In this document: piece by piece, positions 44,733-53,499 of the stretch
Position numbering within the stretch: the stretch's first letter is position 1
How the letters are laid out: each line of letters starts with the position of its first letter
DNA from: Cyanobacteriota bacterium
GTDB taxonomy: Bacteria > Cyanobacteriota > Cyanobacteriia > PCC-6307 > Cyanobiaceae
Reading direction: 5' to 3'
NCBI GenBank assembly: GCA_026389335.1
Contig: JAPLIB010000084.1
Span: 23,530-87,529 of the forward strand
DNA length: 64,000 bases
Made by a program: the position numbers and the translations under genes
The notes under the pieces: generated by a model
The model's database searches: none
The model's input: only the letters and a program-made list of their open reading frames with translations
What the model was told of the DNA's origin: nothing

Positions 44733-45166
44733 GCGGCCCGGACGGGCCCGCCCTTACCCCTGAAGGGACCTGGGAGTTCCGACTACCGTCCCATTTCAGC
44801 CGGGAGGCGGCGCGGCTCCAGTCCCAGGGCATCGGCGACTGGAAAACCCTGGCCAACCTTGATGACGCCAGCCTGCGGCTTCTGGCTCGTGGCGGTGGCG
44901 CCAGCGAAGCCCGCCTGATCAAGCTGCGGGGCCAGGCTCGCCTGGTGATAGACGTCGGCGTCTCGCCAGCCGATGCGGCTCTGTTGCTCTATTCCGGCAT
45001 TGCCAGCCGCCAGGGTCTGGCGCAAGCGGATCCCGATCGCCTGCTGGTGCAAGTGGGCCGCTTTCAACGTCAGTTGCTGGGCAGGGCGGCCGTGCCGATC
45101 GAAGCCGGCCTGGTGCGCCGCTGGATTCGCCAGGCCCGCGGCCCATCCAGTCGCTCGCCGAACTGA
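44729..45166 (+). CDS. DUF4332 protein, helix-hairpin-helix-like
   Basis: A 145-residue protein with a DUF4332 pattern, a family of helix-hairpin-helix-like repeats that may bind nucleic acid. Two hairpin-like blocks are seen: LQSQGIGDWKTLANLDDASL near residue 30 with LRGQARLVIDVGVSPADAAL, and YSGIASRQGLAQADPDRLLV near 88. It is basic toward the C-terminus (RRWIRQARGPSSRSPN). Its start overlaps ycf51, so they are co-translated. The actual role is unknown. Confidence 0.78.
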   Translation: MSGPDGPALTPEGTWEFRLPSHFSREAARLQSQGIGDWKTLANLDDASLRLLARGGGASEARLIKLRGQARLVIDVGVSPADAALLLYSGIASRQGLAQADPDRLLVQVGRFQRQLLGRAAVPIEAGLVRRWIRQARGPSSRSPN

Positions 45167-45230
45167 CCCCGACCGAACACCGCCCCGGCCGCCGGGTCCC
45201 TGAAATGGAAAGGATTCCTGGGAGGCAGCG

Positions 45231-45662
45231 ATGCCCCGCCATTCCAGCGTGCACCCCATGGCCTTCCAGCTGCGCTTTCAACCTCTTCGCCTGGCTGCCG
45301 GTAGCGCAGGGGCCGGCCCTGGATTGGCCTCCATCCCTGGCGGCGCCAACGGCTTCAGCGCCAATCCCGGAATCGGAACCGTCCGTTCGGGGTATGTTGC
45401 CGCCGGCGCGCTGCTCCTGGCCCTGGCGCTGGCACCGCTGGCGCCGGTCGGGGCCGCTTCAGCCCTGCTCGAATCGGTCAAGCAGAATCCCCAGCTGGCC
45501 AAGCAACTCTGTGCCGAGTTCAAGCAGCTCAATGCCACGGGTCAATCCGCCACCTCCCCCCAATCCCTGGCCCGGGTGGCCAGCAGCCAGGGCCTGAGCA
45601 CGATGGATGCCGAGGTGCTCACCACCTACGTGATCGGCCTCTACTGCCCGGACGTGCGCTGA
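45231..45662 (+). CDS. Small exported protein, unknown
   Basis: A 143-residue frame ending in a conserved-looking ~65-residue mature part: ALLESVKQNPQLAKQLCAEF, then SLARVASSQGLSTMDAEVLT and TTYVIGLYCPDVR, with two cysteines that could form a disulfide. A clear signal peptide (GYVAAGALLLALALAPLAPVG) lies at about 54-75, preceded by an unusually long ~50-residue leader, so the true start may be downstream, for example the ATG at 45258. It ends one base before the CocE gene's ATG. I do not recognise a family. Confidence 0.6.
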   Translation: MPRHSSVHPMAFQLRFQPLRLAAGSAGAGPGLASIPGGANGFSANPGIGTVRSGYVAAGALLLALALAPLAPVGAASALLESVKQNPQLAKQLCAEFKQLNATGQSATSPQSLARVASSQGLSTMDAEVLTTYVIGLYCPDVR

Positions 45663-47339
45663 ATGGGCCCAGGCGCCGATCTGGCCATGCTGACCCCCGA
45701 TGGCGTCTCGTTGGCCAGCCGGGTCTGGAGTCCCCCTGGCCCTGGCCCCTGGCCGGTGTTGCTGATGCGCCAGCCCTATGGCCTGGCGATTGCCTCCACC
45801 GTCACCTACGCCCATCCCAGCTGGTATTCCCGGCAGGGCTTTCTGGTGGTGGTGCAGGACGTGCGCGGCCGCGGCGACTCTGGTGGTGCCTTCGGCGGTT
45901 TTCGCCAGGAAGCCGCCGACGGCGCCGCAGCCGTGACCTGGGCCCGCAACCTGCCCGGCAGTAACGGCAAGGTGGGCACCTATGGCTTCTCCTACCAAGG
46001 TCTGAGCCAGCTGCTGAACAGCGGGGAGGGCACCAGCCTGCCCGACTGTCTGGTGCCGGCCCTGTGCGGGCTGGATGAGCGCCTGCACTGGGCCAGCGAG
46101 GGAGGGGCCCACTGGTGGGGCCTGGGCCTCGGCTGGGCCCTGCAACTGGCCGCCGAAGGCTGTCGCCGGCGGCAGGATCCAGCTGGCTGGCTGGAGATCC
46201 GTCGCAGCCTTGAAAGCGGGGCCTACCTCCGCGATGGCCTGTCGTTGTTGGAACGCCATGATCCGGCCGGCATGGGCCTGGACTGGCTGCAGTGCGATCC
46301 CGAGCGCCCCGAGCTCTGGCGGCGGCACCCGGTGGCTCAGTCGTTGCTGCAGCGCCCGATGCTGCTGGTCGCTGGCTGGCACGATCCCCAGCTGCGCGGG
46401 GTGCTGGATCTGCACCGGCGCTCCCTGGCGGCCGGTGGTCAACCGGAGCTGCACATCGGCGCCTGGAGCCATCTCGACTGGCACGGCGGTATCGACGCCC
46501 TGCAACGGGACTTTTTCCGGCGCCATCTGCAGGCGCCGATTCCCAATCCCGGTTCCGAGCCGCCTTCGCTGCTGGCGCCGGATCCGGTGCCAGCCCAGCC
46601 AGCTGCTGGAACAGCTCCGGCGGCGGCTCGACTGGCGCTGCAGTGCATCCGCACGGGCACCTGGCAGCCGCAGGCGTGCCCGCCGGCCGCGGCTGCCCGT
46701 CAAGGCTGGCGGCTGGCCAGCTCAGGACTGGCCGCGATCCGTTCTGACGAGGGCCGGTTGCTGGCGGCCACCCAGGAGCAGCACCAGGACCACGAGCAGG
46801 TCCAGGACCTGGGCCCCGTGACGCTCGTCCACGATCCCTGGCGCCCGACTCCCAGCCGTGGCGGCCACCTGGGTCCCGAACCGGGTGTGGTGGAGCGTCA
46901 AGACCTGGATCAACGGTCCGAGGTGGCCTGCTTCACCAGTGCGGCGCTGCGGGCACCGCTGCGGCTGCTTGGCACACCGCGGCTGCGGCTCGGGGCCTGG
47001 GCCGATCAGCCCGGATTCGATCTCTGGGCCTGTCTGTCGGTGCTGACCAGCACCGGTGCGGTGCAGCAGCTCTGTACCGGCGGCTTGCGGCTGCGCGGGG
47101 AGCGGGCCCGGGCCCAGCAGGAGCGGCGGCTGGCCCTCCAACCTCTCGATGCCACCCTGCAGGCTGGCGAGCGCCTGCGGATCTCCCTGGCCCCGGCCGC
47201 CTGGCCGGCCTTCGCCGTCAACCCCGGCGACGGCTCCCTGCCCCAGGGTGGCGTGGGCCTGCAGCATCGGGTGATCACGATCGAGCTGGATCTGAACGGC
47301 TCCCGGTTCTGGCTGGACCCGCTGTTTGGGGCAAACTGA
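45663..47339 (+). CDS. CocE/NonD-family hydrolase
   Basis: A 558-residue serine hydrolase of the X-Pro dipeptidyl-peptidase / cocaine-esterase (S15) family. The N-terminal alpha/beta core shows FLVVVQDVRGRGDSGGAFGG near residue 60, the nucleophile elbow VGTYGFSYQGLSQLL near 104, and a likely catalytic histidine in HIGAWSHLDWHGG near 263. The C-terminal ~200 residues form the jelly-roll domain (RHVVTIEL-type end). It has no signal peptide, so it is probably cytoplasmic. Substrate is unknown: esters, acylated peptides and beta-lactams are all possible for the family. Confidence 0.85.
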   Translation: MGPGADLAMLTPDGVSLASRVWSPPGPGPWPVLLMRQPYGLAIASTVTYAHPSWYSRQGFLVVVQDVRGRGDSGGAFGGFRQEAADGAAAVTWARNLPGSNGKVGTYGFSYQGLSQLLNSGEGTSLPDCLVPALCGLDERLHWASEGGAHWWGLGLGWALQLAAEGCRRRQDPAGWLEIRRSLESGAYLRDGLSLLERHDPAGMGLDWLQCDPERPELWRRHPVAQSLLQRPMLLVAGWHDPQLRGVLDLHRRSLAAGGQPELHIGAWSHLDWHGGIDALQRDFFRRHLQAPIPNPGSEPPSLLAPDPVPAQPAAGTAPAAARLALQCIRTGTWQPQACPPAAAARQGWRLASSGLAAIRSDEGRLLAATQEQHQDHEQVQDLGPVTLVHDPWRPTPSRGGHLGPEPGVVERQDLDQRSEVACFTSAALRAPLRLLGTPRLRLGAWADQPGFDLWACLSVLTSTGAVQQLCTGGLRLRGERARAQQERRLALQPLDATLQAGERLRISLAPAAWPAFAVNPGDGSLPQGGVGLQHRVITIELDLNGSRFWLDPLFGAN

Positions 47340-47361
47340 GGCGATTCGTCTCCTCAGCTCC

Positions 47362-48168
47362 ATGCTCCGCCCGATCCCCAACCCAAGCCTGCACCGCAAT
47401 CTGCTGGGTCTGGTGCTGATCACTGCCACGGGTCTGGGGTTGGTGGCGGTCGGCGCACCGGCCGGAGCTCAGATGGCCCCCACGGCTCCGCAACCATCGG
47501 GCCATCGGGTCGAACCCACCGCCGCCATGGCCGAAGAGGCTGCCAAAGCCGCGGCCCAGCGCATCTTGCTCGCCGTCCGCAGCGGCAATGCCCAGGCCCG
47601 CTTCAACCAGTTCGCACCGAGCCTGCAGCGGGTGAGCAGCCCGGCACTGGTGGCCGAATCGATCAAGCGGATGCCGCGGCTGCTGAGCTGGGAGATCGTG
47701 GCGATTCAGCCAGGCGTGGATTCCAGCAGCGTTGAAGCCAGGATCGTCACCAGCGCCGGCCAGCGGCTGCTGACGATGGTGATCGATGCGGACGGAAAGC
47801 TGGAGGGTTACAACATCGATTCCCGCGACGTCGCCGCTGAAACGGTGGTGAGCAACTTCATGACCGCCTTGACCCGCGGTCAGTTCATCAGCGCCAGTGG
47901 CTTCCTCAGTCCCTCCCTGCAGGAGGACATCAGCCAGGCCGCTCTGCAGAAAAAGTGGCAGAACCTGCAGCGGCTCACCGGCAATTTCGTGCGGGTGAAA
48001 AAGATCTGGAAAGCCGAGAGCACAGCGTTGATGAAACTGGTGATCGTCAACACCGAGTTCAACCGGCTCACCGACAACCTGTTTGTGTCGCTGAATGAAC
48101 GCAACCAGATCATCGGCGTCGATTTCCCCACCGATCCGGCACCCGTGACCGCCGCCCCCGCCCGCTGA
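47362..48168 (+). CDS. Exported protein with DUF3887-like repeats
   Basis: A 268-residue secreted protein. A signal peptide (LGLVLITATGLGLVAVGAPA) ends near residue 36. Two similar ~90-residue alpha/beta modules follow, the first around RILLAVRSGNAQARFNQFAP and the second around VVSNFMTALTRGQFISASGF, each a helix-then-sheet fold like NTF2/DUF3887 domains that bind small ligands. The start is ATG 47362; the open frame begins 12 codons earlier inside the CocE gene. It lies just upstream of glgB, with a separate promoter candidate between. Confidence 0.65.
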   Translation: MLRPIPNPSLHRNLLGLVLITATGLGLVAVGAPAGAQMAPTAPQPSGHRVEPTAAMAEEAAKAAAQRILLAVRSGNAQARFNQFAPSLQRVSSPALVAESIKRMPRLLSWEIVAIQPGVDSSSVEARIVTSAGQRLLTMVIDADGKLEGYNIDSRDVAAETVVSNFMTALTRGQFISASGFLSPSLQEDISQAALQKKWQNLQRLTGNFVRVKKIWKAESTALMKLVIVNTEFNRLTDNLFVSLNERNQIIGVDFPTDPAPVTAAPAR

Positions 48169-48211
48169 CTGCGCCGTGAGACGGGGCCAGACGACGGGGA
48201 CCGGGGCGCCT

Positions 48212-48217
48212 TAGGCT
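48212..48217 (+). promoter_or_regulatory. Possible -10 element of glgB
   Basis: TAGGCT fits TANNNT and lies 28 bases before the glgB ATG. The same hexamer appears before the DUF2605 gene at 3155. No -35 consensus is apparent. Confidence 0.28.
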
Positions 48218-48245
48218 CCGTGCGCGTCGCAAACCAGCCTTGGCC

Positions 48246-50546
48246 ATGGCTCCACTCAGCCTCGATTGGATGATCGACGACGCTCAGAGGCTGGCGGAGT
48301 GCCGCCATGACCACCCGTTCTCGCTGCTCGGCCCCCAGCAGGTGGAAGGTGGTGGCTGGGTGGTGCGGGCCTGGATACCGGAAGCCGAACGGGTGGAGCT
48401 GCTGCAGGCAGGCTCCAGCCAGCTGATGCATAACCCGAACCATCCCTGGATTTTTGAAGCCGACGTGGACGGCGATCCCGGCTGCGGCTATCGACTGCGG
48501 GTGCTGCGGGGCGGCATCGAGCATGAACAGCACGACCCTTGGGCCTTCCGCCACGAGTGGATGGGCGAACTGGATCGCCATCTGTTCGCCGAAGGCAATC
48601 ATCACCACATCTGGCGGCGCATGGGTGCCCATGTGGGGGAGCGCGACGGTGTGGCCGGCGTGCAGTTCTGCCTCTGGGCCCCAAATGCGCGCAGCGTCTC
48701 GCTGCTGGGCAACTTCAACAGCTGGGATGGCCGCCACCATCCGATGCAAAAACGACTCGGCGGCAGCTGGGAGCTGTTCATCCCCGGGCTGGGCCGCGGC
48801 GAAATCTATAAGTACGAGGTGCGGGCCCAGAACGGCCACTGCTATCAGAAAACCGACCCCTACGGCTTCCGAACCGAAGTGCGCCCCAACCACGGCTCGG
48901 TGGTGGATCAACTTAGCCAGTACCACTGGCATGACAGCCATTGGATTGAGGAGCGGGACCATCGCAATCCGCTGGATCAGCCGATCTCGGTTTACGAGAT
49001 GCATCTCGGCAGCTGGATGCATGGGGCCGCCGACGCCCCCTATATCGAAGCCGATGGCACGCCGCGGCCACCGGTGCCGGCGGCCGATCTCAAACCCGGC
49101 GCCCGCCTGCTCACCTATCCGGAGCTGGCAGACAAGGTGATTCCCTATGTGAAGGCCCGGGGCTTCACCCACATTGAGTTGATGCCGATTTCGGAGCATC
49201 CTTTCGATGGCTCCTGGGGCTATCAGGTGACGGGCTGGTATGCCCCCACCAGCCGCTTCGGCTCCCCGGATGAGTTCCGTGCCTTCATCGATCGCTGTCA
49301 CAGCGAAGGGCTGGGCGTGATTCTCGACTGGGTGCCGGGTCACTTCCCCAAGGATGCCCACGGCCTGGCCTTTTTTGATGGAGCGCACCTATACGAGCAT
49401 GCCGATCCACGCATCGGTGAGCACAAGGAATGGGGCACCCTCATTTTTAATTACAGCCGCAATGAAGTCCGCAACTTCCTGGTCGCGAACCTCGTGTTCT
49501 GGTTTGAGGAGTTTCACATTGATGGCATCCGCGTTGATGCGGTGGCCTCCATGCTCTACCGCGACTATCTGAGGCCCGATGGCGAATGGATCGCCAATGA
49601 GCAGGGTGGGCGTGAGAACACAGAAGCCGTCACCTTCCTGCAACAGGCCAACCATGTGCTGTTCCAGCGCTTCCCCGGCGCCCTTTCGATCGCCGAGGAA
49701 TCCACCACCTGGCCGATGGTGACCCAGCCCACCGACATCGGCGGCCTGGGCTTCAACCTCAAATGGAACATGGGCTGGATGCACGACATGCTCGATTATT
49801 TCGAGCTTGACCCGTGGTTCCGCCAGTTCCATCAGAGCAACGTGACCTTCTCGATCTGGTATGCCTTCACCGAGAATTTCATGCTTGCCCTCAGCCACGA
49901 TGAAGTGGTGCATGGCAAGAGTCACCTGCTGCACAAGATGCCAGGCGATGATTGGCAGAAGTTCGCCAATGTGAGGGCGCTGCTCGCTTACATGTGGACG
50001 CACCCTGGCAAGAAGACCATCTTCATGGGCATGGAATTCGGCCAGCGCGCTGAATGGAATGTCTGGGGGGATCTGCAGTGGGAATTGCTCAATCATGAGC
50101 CCCACCTCTGCTTGCAACACCTCGTCGACGATCTCAACGTCTTCTACAAATCGGAGCGGGCTCTCTGGGGCGATGACTTCGACCAATTCGGTTTCCAGTG
50201 GATCGACTGCAGCGACACCACCAATTCGGTGATCAGCTTCATGCGGCGGGAGAGCAGCACCGGCCGCTGGGTGGTGGTGGTGGCCAACTTCACCCCAGAA
50301 AGCCATTCCCATTACCGCGTTGGTGTGCCCTTGGAGGGCTTCTACGAGGAAGCCTTCAACACCGACAGCGCTCGTTATGGCGGCAGCAACCTGGGCAATC
50401 TCGGCGGCAAGTTCACCGATGTCTGGGGTCTGCATGGCTACGAGCAATCGCTCGATCTCTGCCTGCCGCCGCTGAGTGTGCTGGTGCTGCGCCGCGACGA
50501 AGCGCGCAGCGCCGCCCTGGCGGCCGCCGACGAAGTGGCGGCCTGA
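48246..50546 (+). CDS. glgB: 1,4-alpha-glucan branching enzyme
   Basis: A 766-residue GH13 branching enzyme that makes the alpha-1,6 branches of glycogen. An N-terminal domain and CBM48 ([20 protein letters not shown] near residue 139) precede the barrel with [18 protein letters not shown] near 309, the nucleophile region [17 protein letters not shown] near 424, the acid/base glutamate in [11 protein letters not shown] near 483 and [15 protein letters not shown] near 547. The ATG at 48246 is used; the TTG two codons earlier is unlikely. glgA is in the same window but in a different unit. Confidence 0.97.
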   Translation: MAPLSLDWMIDDAQRLAECRHDHPFSLLGPQQVEGGGWVVRAWIPEAERVELLQAGSSQLMHNPNHPWIFEADVDGDPGCGYRLRVLRGGIEHEQHDPWAFRHEWMGELDRHLFAEGNHHHIWRRMGAHVGERDGVAGVQFCLWAPNARSVSLLGNFNSWDGRHHPMQKRLGGSWELFIPGLGRGEIYKYEVRAQNGHCYQKTDPYGFRTEVRPNHGSVVDQLSQYHWHDSHWIEERDHRNPLDQPISVYEMHLGSWMHGAADAPYIEADGTPRPPVPAADLKPGARLLTYPELADKVIPYVKARGFTHIELMPISEHPFDGSWGYQVTGWYAPTSRFGSPDEFRAFIDRCHSEGLGVILDWVPGHFPKDAHGLAFFDGAHLYEHADPRIGEHKEWGTLIFNYSRNEVRNFLVANLVFWFEEFHIDGIRVDAVASMLYRDYLRPDGEWIANEQGGRENTEAVTFLQQANHVLFQRFPGALSIAEESTTWPMVTQPTDIGGLGFNLKWNMGWMHDMLDYFELDPWFRQFHQSNVTFSIWYAFTENFMLALSHDEVVHGKSHLLHKMPGDDWQKFANVRALLAYMWTHPGKKTIFMGMEFGQRAEWNVWGDLQWELLNHEPHLCLQHLVDDLNVFYKSERALWGDDFDQFGFQWIDCSDTTNSVISFMRRESSTGRWVVVVANFTPESHSHYRVGVPLEGFYEEAFNTDSARYGGSNLGNLGGKFTDVWGLHGYEQSLDLCLPPLSVLVLRRDEARSAALAAADEVAA

Positions 50547-50577
50547 AACTGAAAACCCAACCGCCCGTGGTCATCAG

Positions 50578-51429
50578 GTGAGCGACTCCAGCGAGCCGGT
50601 GCCGCGACGGCGCCCTGGTCAACCGGGGCAGCGGCGCTCAGCCAAACGGCAGCGACCCCGACCAGAGGGCAGGCTTCATTGGGCCCGACCGGTCAACAGC
50701 GAGCAGCGGCACCGCTTTTACCGCCAGCTGCTGTTCCTCTGCCTGGCTGTGATCGCCAGTTTTGCTCTGCCGGGCAGCTGGGCCCGATGTAGCTGGATCG
50801 GCTATCTCGGCCTCACCGTCCTGATGGCTTCGATGCCGGGGGCAGGCCGCTGGCATCGGATCCTGGCCCTGGCCTCCCTGCTGGCAGAGTTGCTCTGGCT
50901 GGTGGCGCCCCAGACCCTGCGACTGGCGGGCCTGCCCCTGCTGGTGCTGTTCACCCTGTACGTCGGGCGAAGCCTGCGCCTGCTGCTGCATGCGCTCGCC
51001 AGGGAGCAGACCATGGATGGACGGGTGCTGGCCGGGGCCACCGCCGGCTACCTGTTGCTCGGCATCACCGGCGGCCTGGTGCTCACGGTGCTGGCCAGTC
51101 TGCTGCCGGGCAGCTTCCGCGACAGTGTCACCGGCGCGCCCCTACTGCTGCCGGCCATCGGCTCTCTGGCCCAGGCCGGCCCGCTTTGGGACCACGGCTT
51201 TCAGCGCCTGAACTACTTCGCCTTCGTCACCCTCAGCACCGTCGGCTACGGCGATGTGATTCCGACCGCGCCCGTGGTGCAGGTGGTCTGCATCGCTCTG
51301 AGCGTGCTGGGGCCGCTGTACATGGCCGTGGTTCTGGGGGTGTTGATCAGTCGCTTCAGCAGCGGCGTTAACCCGGGTGGCGGCGGTGATCCGGGTGGCA
51401 GGGGTGACAGCACCGGGGGCGAGTCGTGA
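50578..51429 (+). CDS. Potassium channel with one pore loop
   Basis: A 283-residue membrane protein with about six helices and one K+ selectivity filter, VTLSTVGYGDVIPTAPVVQ near residue 222, the TVGYGD signature. The basic N-terminus (RRRPGQPGQRRSAKRQRPRP) is cytoplasmic. The fourth helix has only a few arginines (YVGRSLRLLLHALARE), not a clear voltage sensor, so gating by voltage is uncertain. The C-terminus is a short glycine-rich tail without an RCK domain. A GTG at 50578, 31 bases after glgB, is the chosen start. Confidence 0.85.
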   Translation: MSDSSEPVPRRRPGQPGQRRSAKRQRPRPEGRLHWARPVNSEQRHRFYRQLLFLCLAVIASFALPGSWARCSWIGYLGLTVLMASMPGAGRWHRILALASLLAELLWLVAPQTLRLAGLPLLVLFTLYVGRSLRLLLHALAREQTMDGRVLAGATAGYLLLGITGGLVLTVLASLLPGSFRDSVTGAPLLLPAIGSLAQAGPLWDHGFQRLNYFAFVTLSTVGYGDVIPTAPVVQVVCIALSVLGPLYMAVVLGVLISRFSSGVNPGGGGDPGGRGDSTGGES

Positions 51430-51438
51430 GTGGTCGCG

Positions 51439-52953
51439 TCAGGACTTCGGCGGCGTGGATTCGGCCCCACCGGTTTCCCTTTCCAGCACGGCCCAGTCCA
51501 GGGCCTGGCGGGTCAGCACCGTCAGCAGCGAAGCGCGGGAGGCCTGCAAATCCCGCTGCACCAGCAGCACCTCGGTGAGCGGATCCACCTGGGCGCGGTA
51601 GCGCAGACGGGCATCGCCAAGCGCCCTTTGCTGGGCCGTCACCGCCTCGCGAGCCGCGGCGATGGCCGTGGCTGAACCCTGAAGTGCCGCCCAGGCCCGG
51701 CTGACATCCTGGCGAATCTGCTGACGGGCCAGATCTTCATCGGCTTGCAGCAGATCCCCCTGGCGCTCGGCCACGGCGGCGCTGGCCGCTGAGCGGCCCC
51801 CATCCCAGAGCGGCTGGCGCAGCAGCAGCGCCGCCCCCCAGTTGTAGAAGGAGCCGGAGGCCGAACCGCTCTGTTCCAGGTTGGGCAAGGGCAGCGACTG
51901 AGAGCCCTTGAGCTGGCCTCCCTGTTGCAGCACCGGAGCGTTGAGCTGATTGCCGCTGTAGCCGGCGCCGGCCACCAGATTGAAAGTTGGATAGAGCAGG
52001 GCCCGCGCCGCCCTGGCCTGGGATCGCTGCGCCTGCTGTTGACGTCGCAGGGCCTCCAGCAAGGGGCGCTGCCGCAGGGCCTGGTCCAGGCTCTGCTGCA
52101 GATCGAGTGGCCAGGCGGGTTGCTCAGCCAGCGGGTCACTGGCCTGGGGCGCAGCCCCCACCGGCAGATCCAGCAAGGTGGCGAGCTGCTGTTGCTGGGC
52201 CAACAGCTGGGATTCCACGGCCGCCAACCCTTGGCGATCGGCTGCCTGCAGCGCCCGGGAGCGCAACAGATCGATCTGGGCCGCCAGGCCGCGCCGATGG
52301 ATGGCCTGCACATCGGCTGCCACGGCGGTGGAGGCCTGCAGGGCGGCCTGCCAGACCGGCACCAGCGCCTGACTCAACTGCAGCTGCCGGTAGGAGCTGA
52401 CCAGTTCAAAGCGCGCCTGCCGCTCAGTTTCCAGCCGGGAGGCCCGGCTGGCCGCCTCATGCGAGCCGCTGGCCGCCACCTCCGCCAGCTGGCGCAGGGG
52501 CAGCAGATTGACATTCAGCACCACGCCGGCGTTGCCGAAGCTGTTGCGCAACACGGCATAGCCGTTCTGCTCCAGGGACAGGCTGATGTCCCCCAGGGTG
52601 GGCAGGTTGGTCAGCAGGCCGACCGAGGTGCCCACCTGGGTGTAGCTGCCCAGGCCGATCAGGTTCAGTTCGGGTCGCAACAGCGACCGGTTCAGGGCTG
52701 TGAGGGCCCCATCCCGGGCCAACTGGCGATCAGCCCGCAGCAGCTGCCTTGAGACCGCCATCCCCTGCTGCAGCACCTGGCTCAAGCTGAGCGACTGGGG
52801 TTGGGCCGGCGCAGCCTGAGCCGCGGCGAGGGGCGTGGCCGGGGCAGGGCCAGCTGGCAGGGCGAAACAGGGCGGACTCACCCCCACCAGGCCGATCAGC
52901 GCCGCACTGACGAGGCCGAATCGAGCCCGGGAGCGAGTGAACCAAGCCTGCAT
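51439..52953 (-). CDS. TolC-family outer-membrane efflux protein
   Basis: A 504-residue outer-membrane factor that would form the exit duct of a tripartite pump. A signal peptide (FGLVSAALIGLVGVSPPCFA) is near residues 12-31. Two OEP repeats are visible: the first with SLSQVLQQGMAVSRQLLRAD near 55, the second with LDLQQSLDQALRQRPLLEAL near 273 and LLLRQPLWDGGRSAASAAV near 391. It is rich in Gln/Ala coiled-coil helices (LLAQQQQLATLLDLP). The start is ATG 52953. It is divergent from the HlyD-like gene across a 546-base gap. Confidence 0.88.
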   Translation of the reverse strand: MQAWFTRSRARFGLVSAALIGLVGVSPPCFALPAGPAPATPLAAAQAAPAQPQSLSLSQVLQQGMAVSRQLLRADRQLARDGALTALNRSLLRPELNLIGLGSYTQVGTSVGLLTNLPTLGDISLSLEQNGYAVLRNSFGNAGVVLNVNLLPLRQLAEVAASGSHEAASRASRLETERQARFELVSSYRQLQLSQALVPVWQAALQASTAVAADVQAIHRRGLAAQIDLLRSRALQAADRQGLAAVESQLLAQQQQLATLLDLPVGAAPQASDPLAEQPAWPLDLQQSLDQALRQRPLLEALRRQQQAQRSQARAARALLYPTFNLVAGAGYSGNQLNAPVLQQGGQLKGSQSLPLPNLEQSGSASGSFYNWGAALLLRQPLWDGGRSAASAAVAERQGDLLQADEDLARQQIRQDVSRAWAALQGSATAIAAAREAVTAQQRALGDARLRYRAQVDPLTEVLLVQRDLQASRASLLTVLTRQALDWAVLERETGGAESTPPKS

Positions 52954-53091
52954 GCCGCCATCAGCGGCGATGCCACCAGAACTGCCGCCACCGGGGCGCA
53001 ACCAGGATCGTGACCGCTCAGTCGGGCACCAGGCAACGTGATGTTCCGACGGCCCCCAGGAGGAGCGAGGCGACGCCATCGATGGCGTGGT

Positions 53092-53151
53092 CCAGGCCGA
53101 CGTTGCAGCCCCCGGTTGCCCCGGGGAGGGGGCTGCAACGTCTTGGCCTGG
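53092..53151. repeat. Long inverted repeat, stem of about 22 bp
   Basis: Perfect 14-bp arms acgttgcagccccc (53100-53113) and gggggctgcaacgt (53128-53141) enclose a 14-base loop that itself contains CCCCGGGG. The pairing continues outward with g/c (53099/53142), a 2-base bulge, and ccaggcc (53092-53098) against ggcctgg (53145-53151). No T-tract follows on either strand. Confidence 0.92.
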
Positions 53152-53472
53152 GCAGCGCTGCTGGGATTCAGTCACCTGGATGAGGACTCCTGGCGAACCC
53201 AGCCCGGGCGAGGATGGGTTGGGTGAGGGAAGACGCTGCGGCAAGCCAGGCTGTGGAACACCAGGCAGTGGTATGGCATGCAGTGGCATGCACGGCATGC
53301 AAAGCAGTGGTGAGCAAGGCCATGACGGGCACAACATTGCTGAGCTGGGCCCATCGGACACCTTCTGGACGCCAGGACAGCGCCACCCTGGAGCTAACGG
53401 TGGGTGGTGCCATCGGCAAAAGCTGTCGGGCCCGAAGCCAAGGTATGGCCACGACCTTAGGGCTCGCTCCCC

Positions 53473-53478
53473 TACGAT
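53473..53478 (+). promoter_or_regulatory. Possible -10 element of the HlyD-like gene
   Basis: TACGAT fits TANNNT and is 21 bases before the ATG; AAGGGGA at 53491-53497 is a plausible ribosome binding site two bases before it, rather close. Confidence 0.3.
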
Positions 53479-53499
53479 GGGGCCCAGATCAAGGGGACC

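Larger units (their letters stand above)
52954..53499. other. Divergent intergenic region with long hairpin
   Basis: The 546 bases between the TolC and HlyD-like genes have no supported gene. They contain the strong inverted repeat at 53092-53151, three copies of ggcatgca (53275, 53285, 53294), and a candidate -10 (TACGAT, 53473-53478) in front of the HlyD-like gene. This is where regulation of both transcripts would be expected. Confidence 0.6.
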
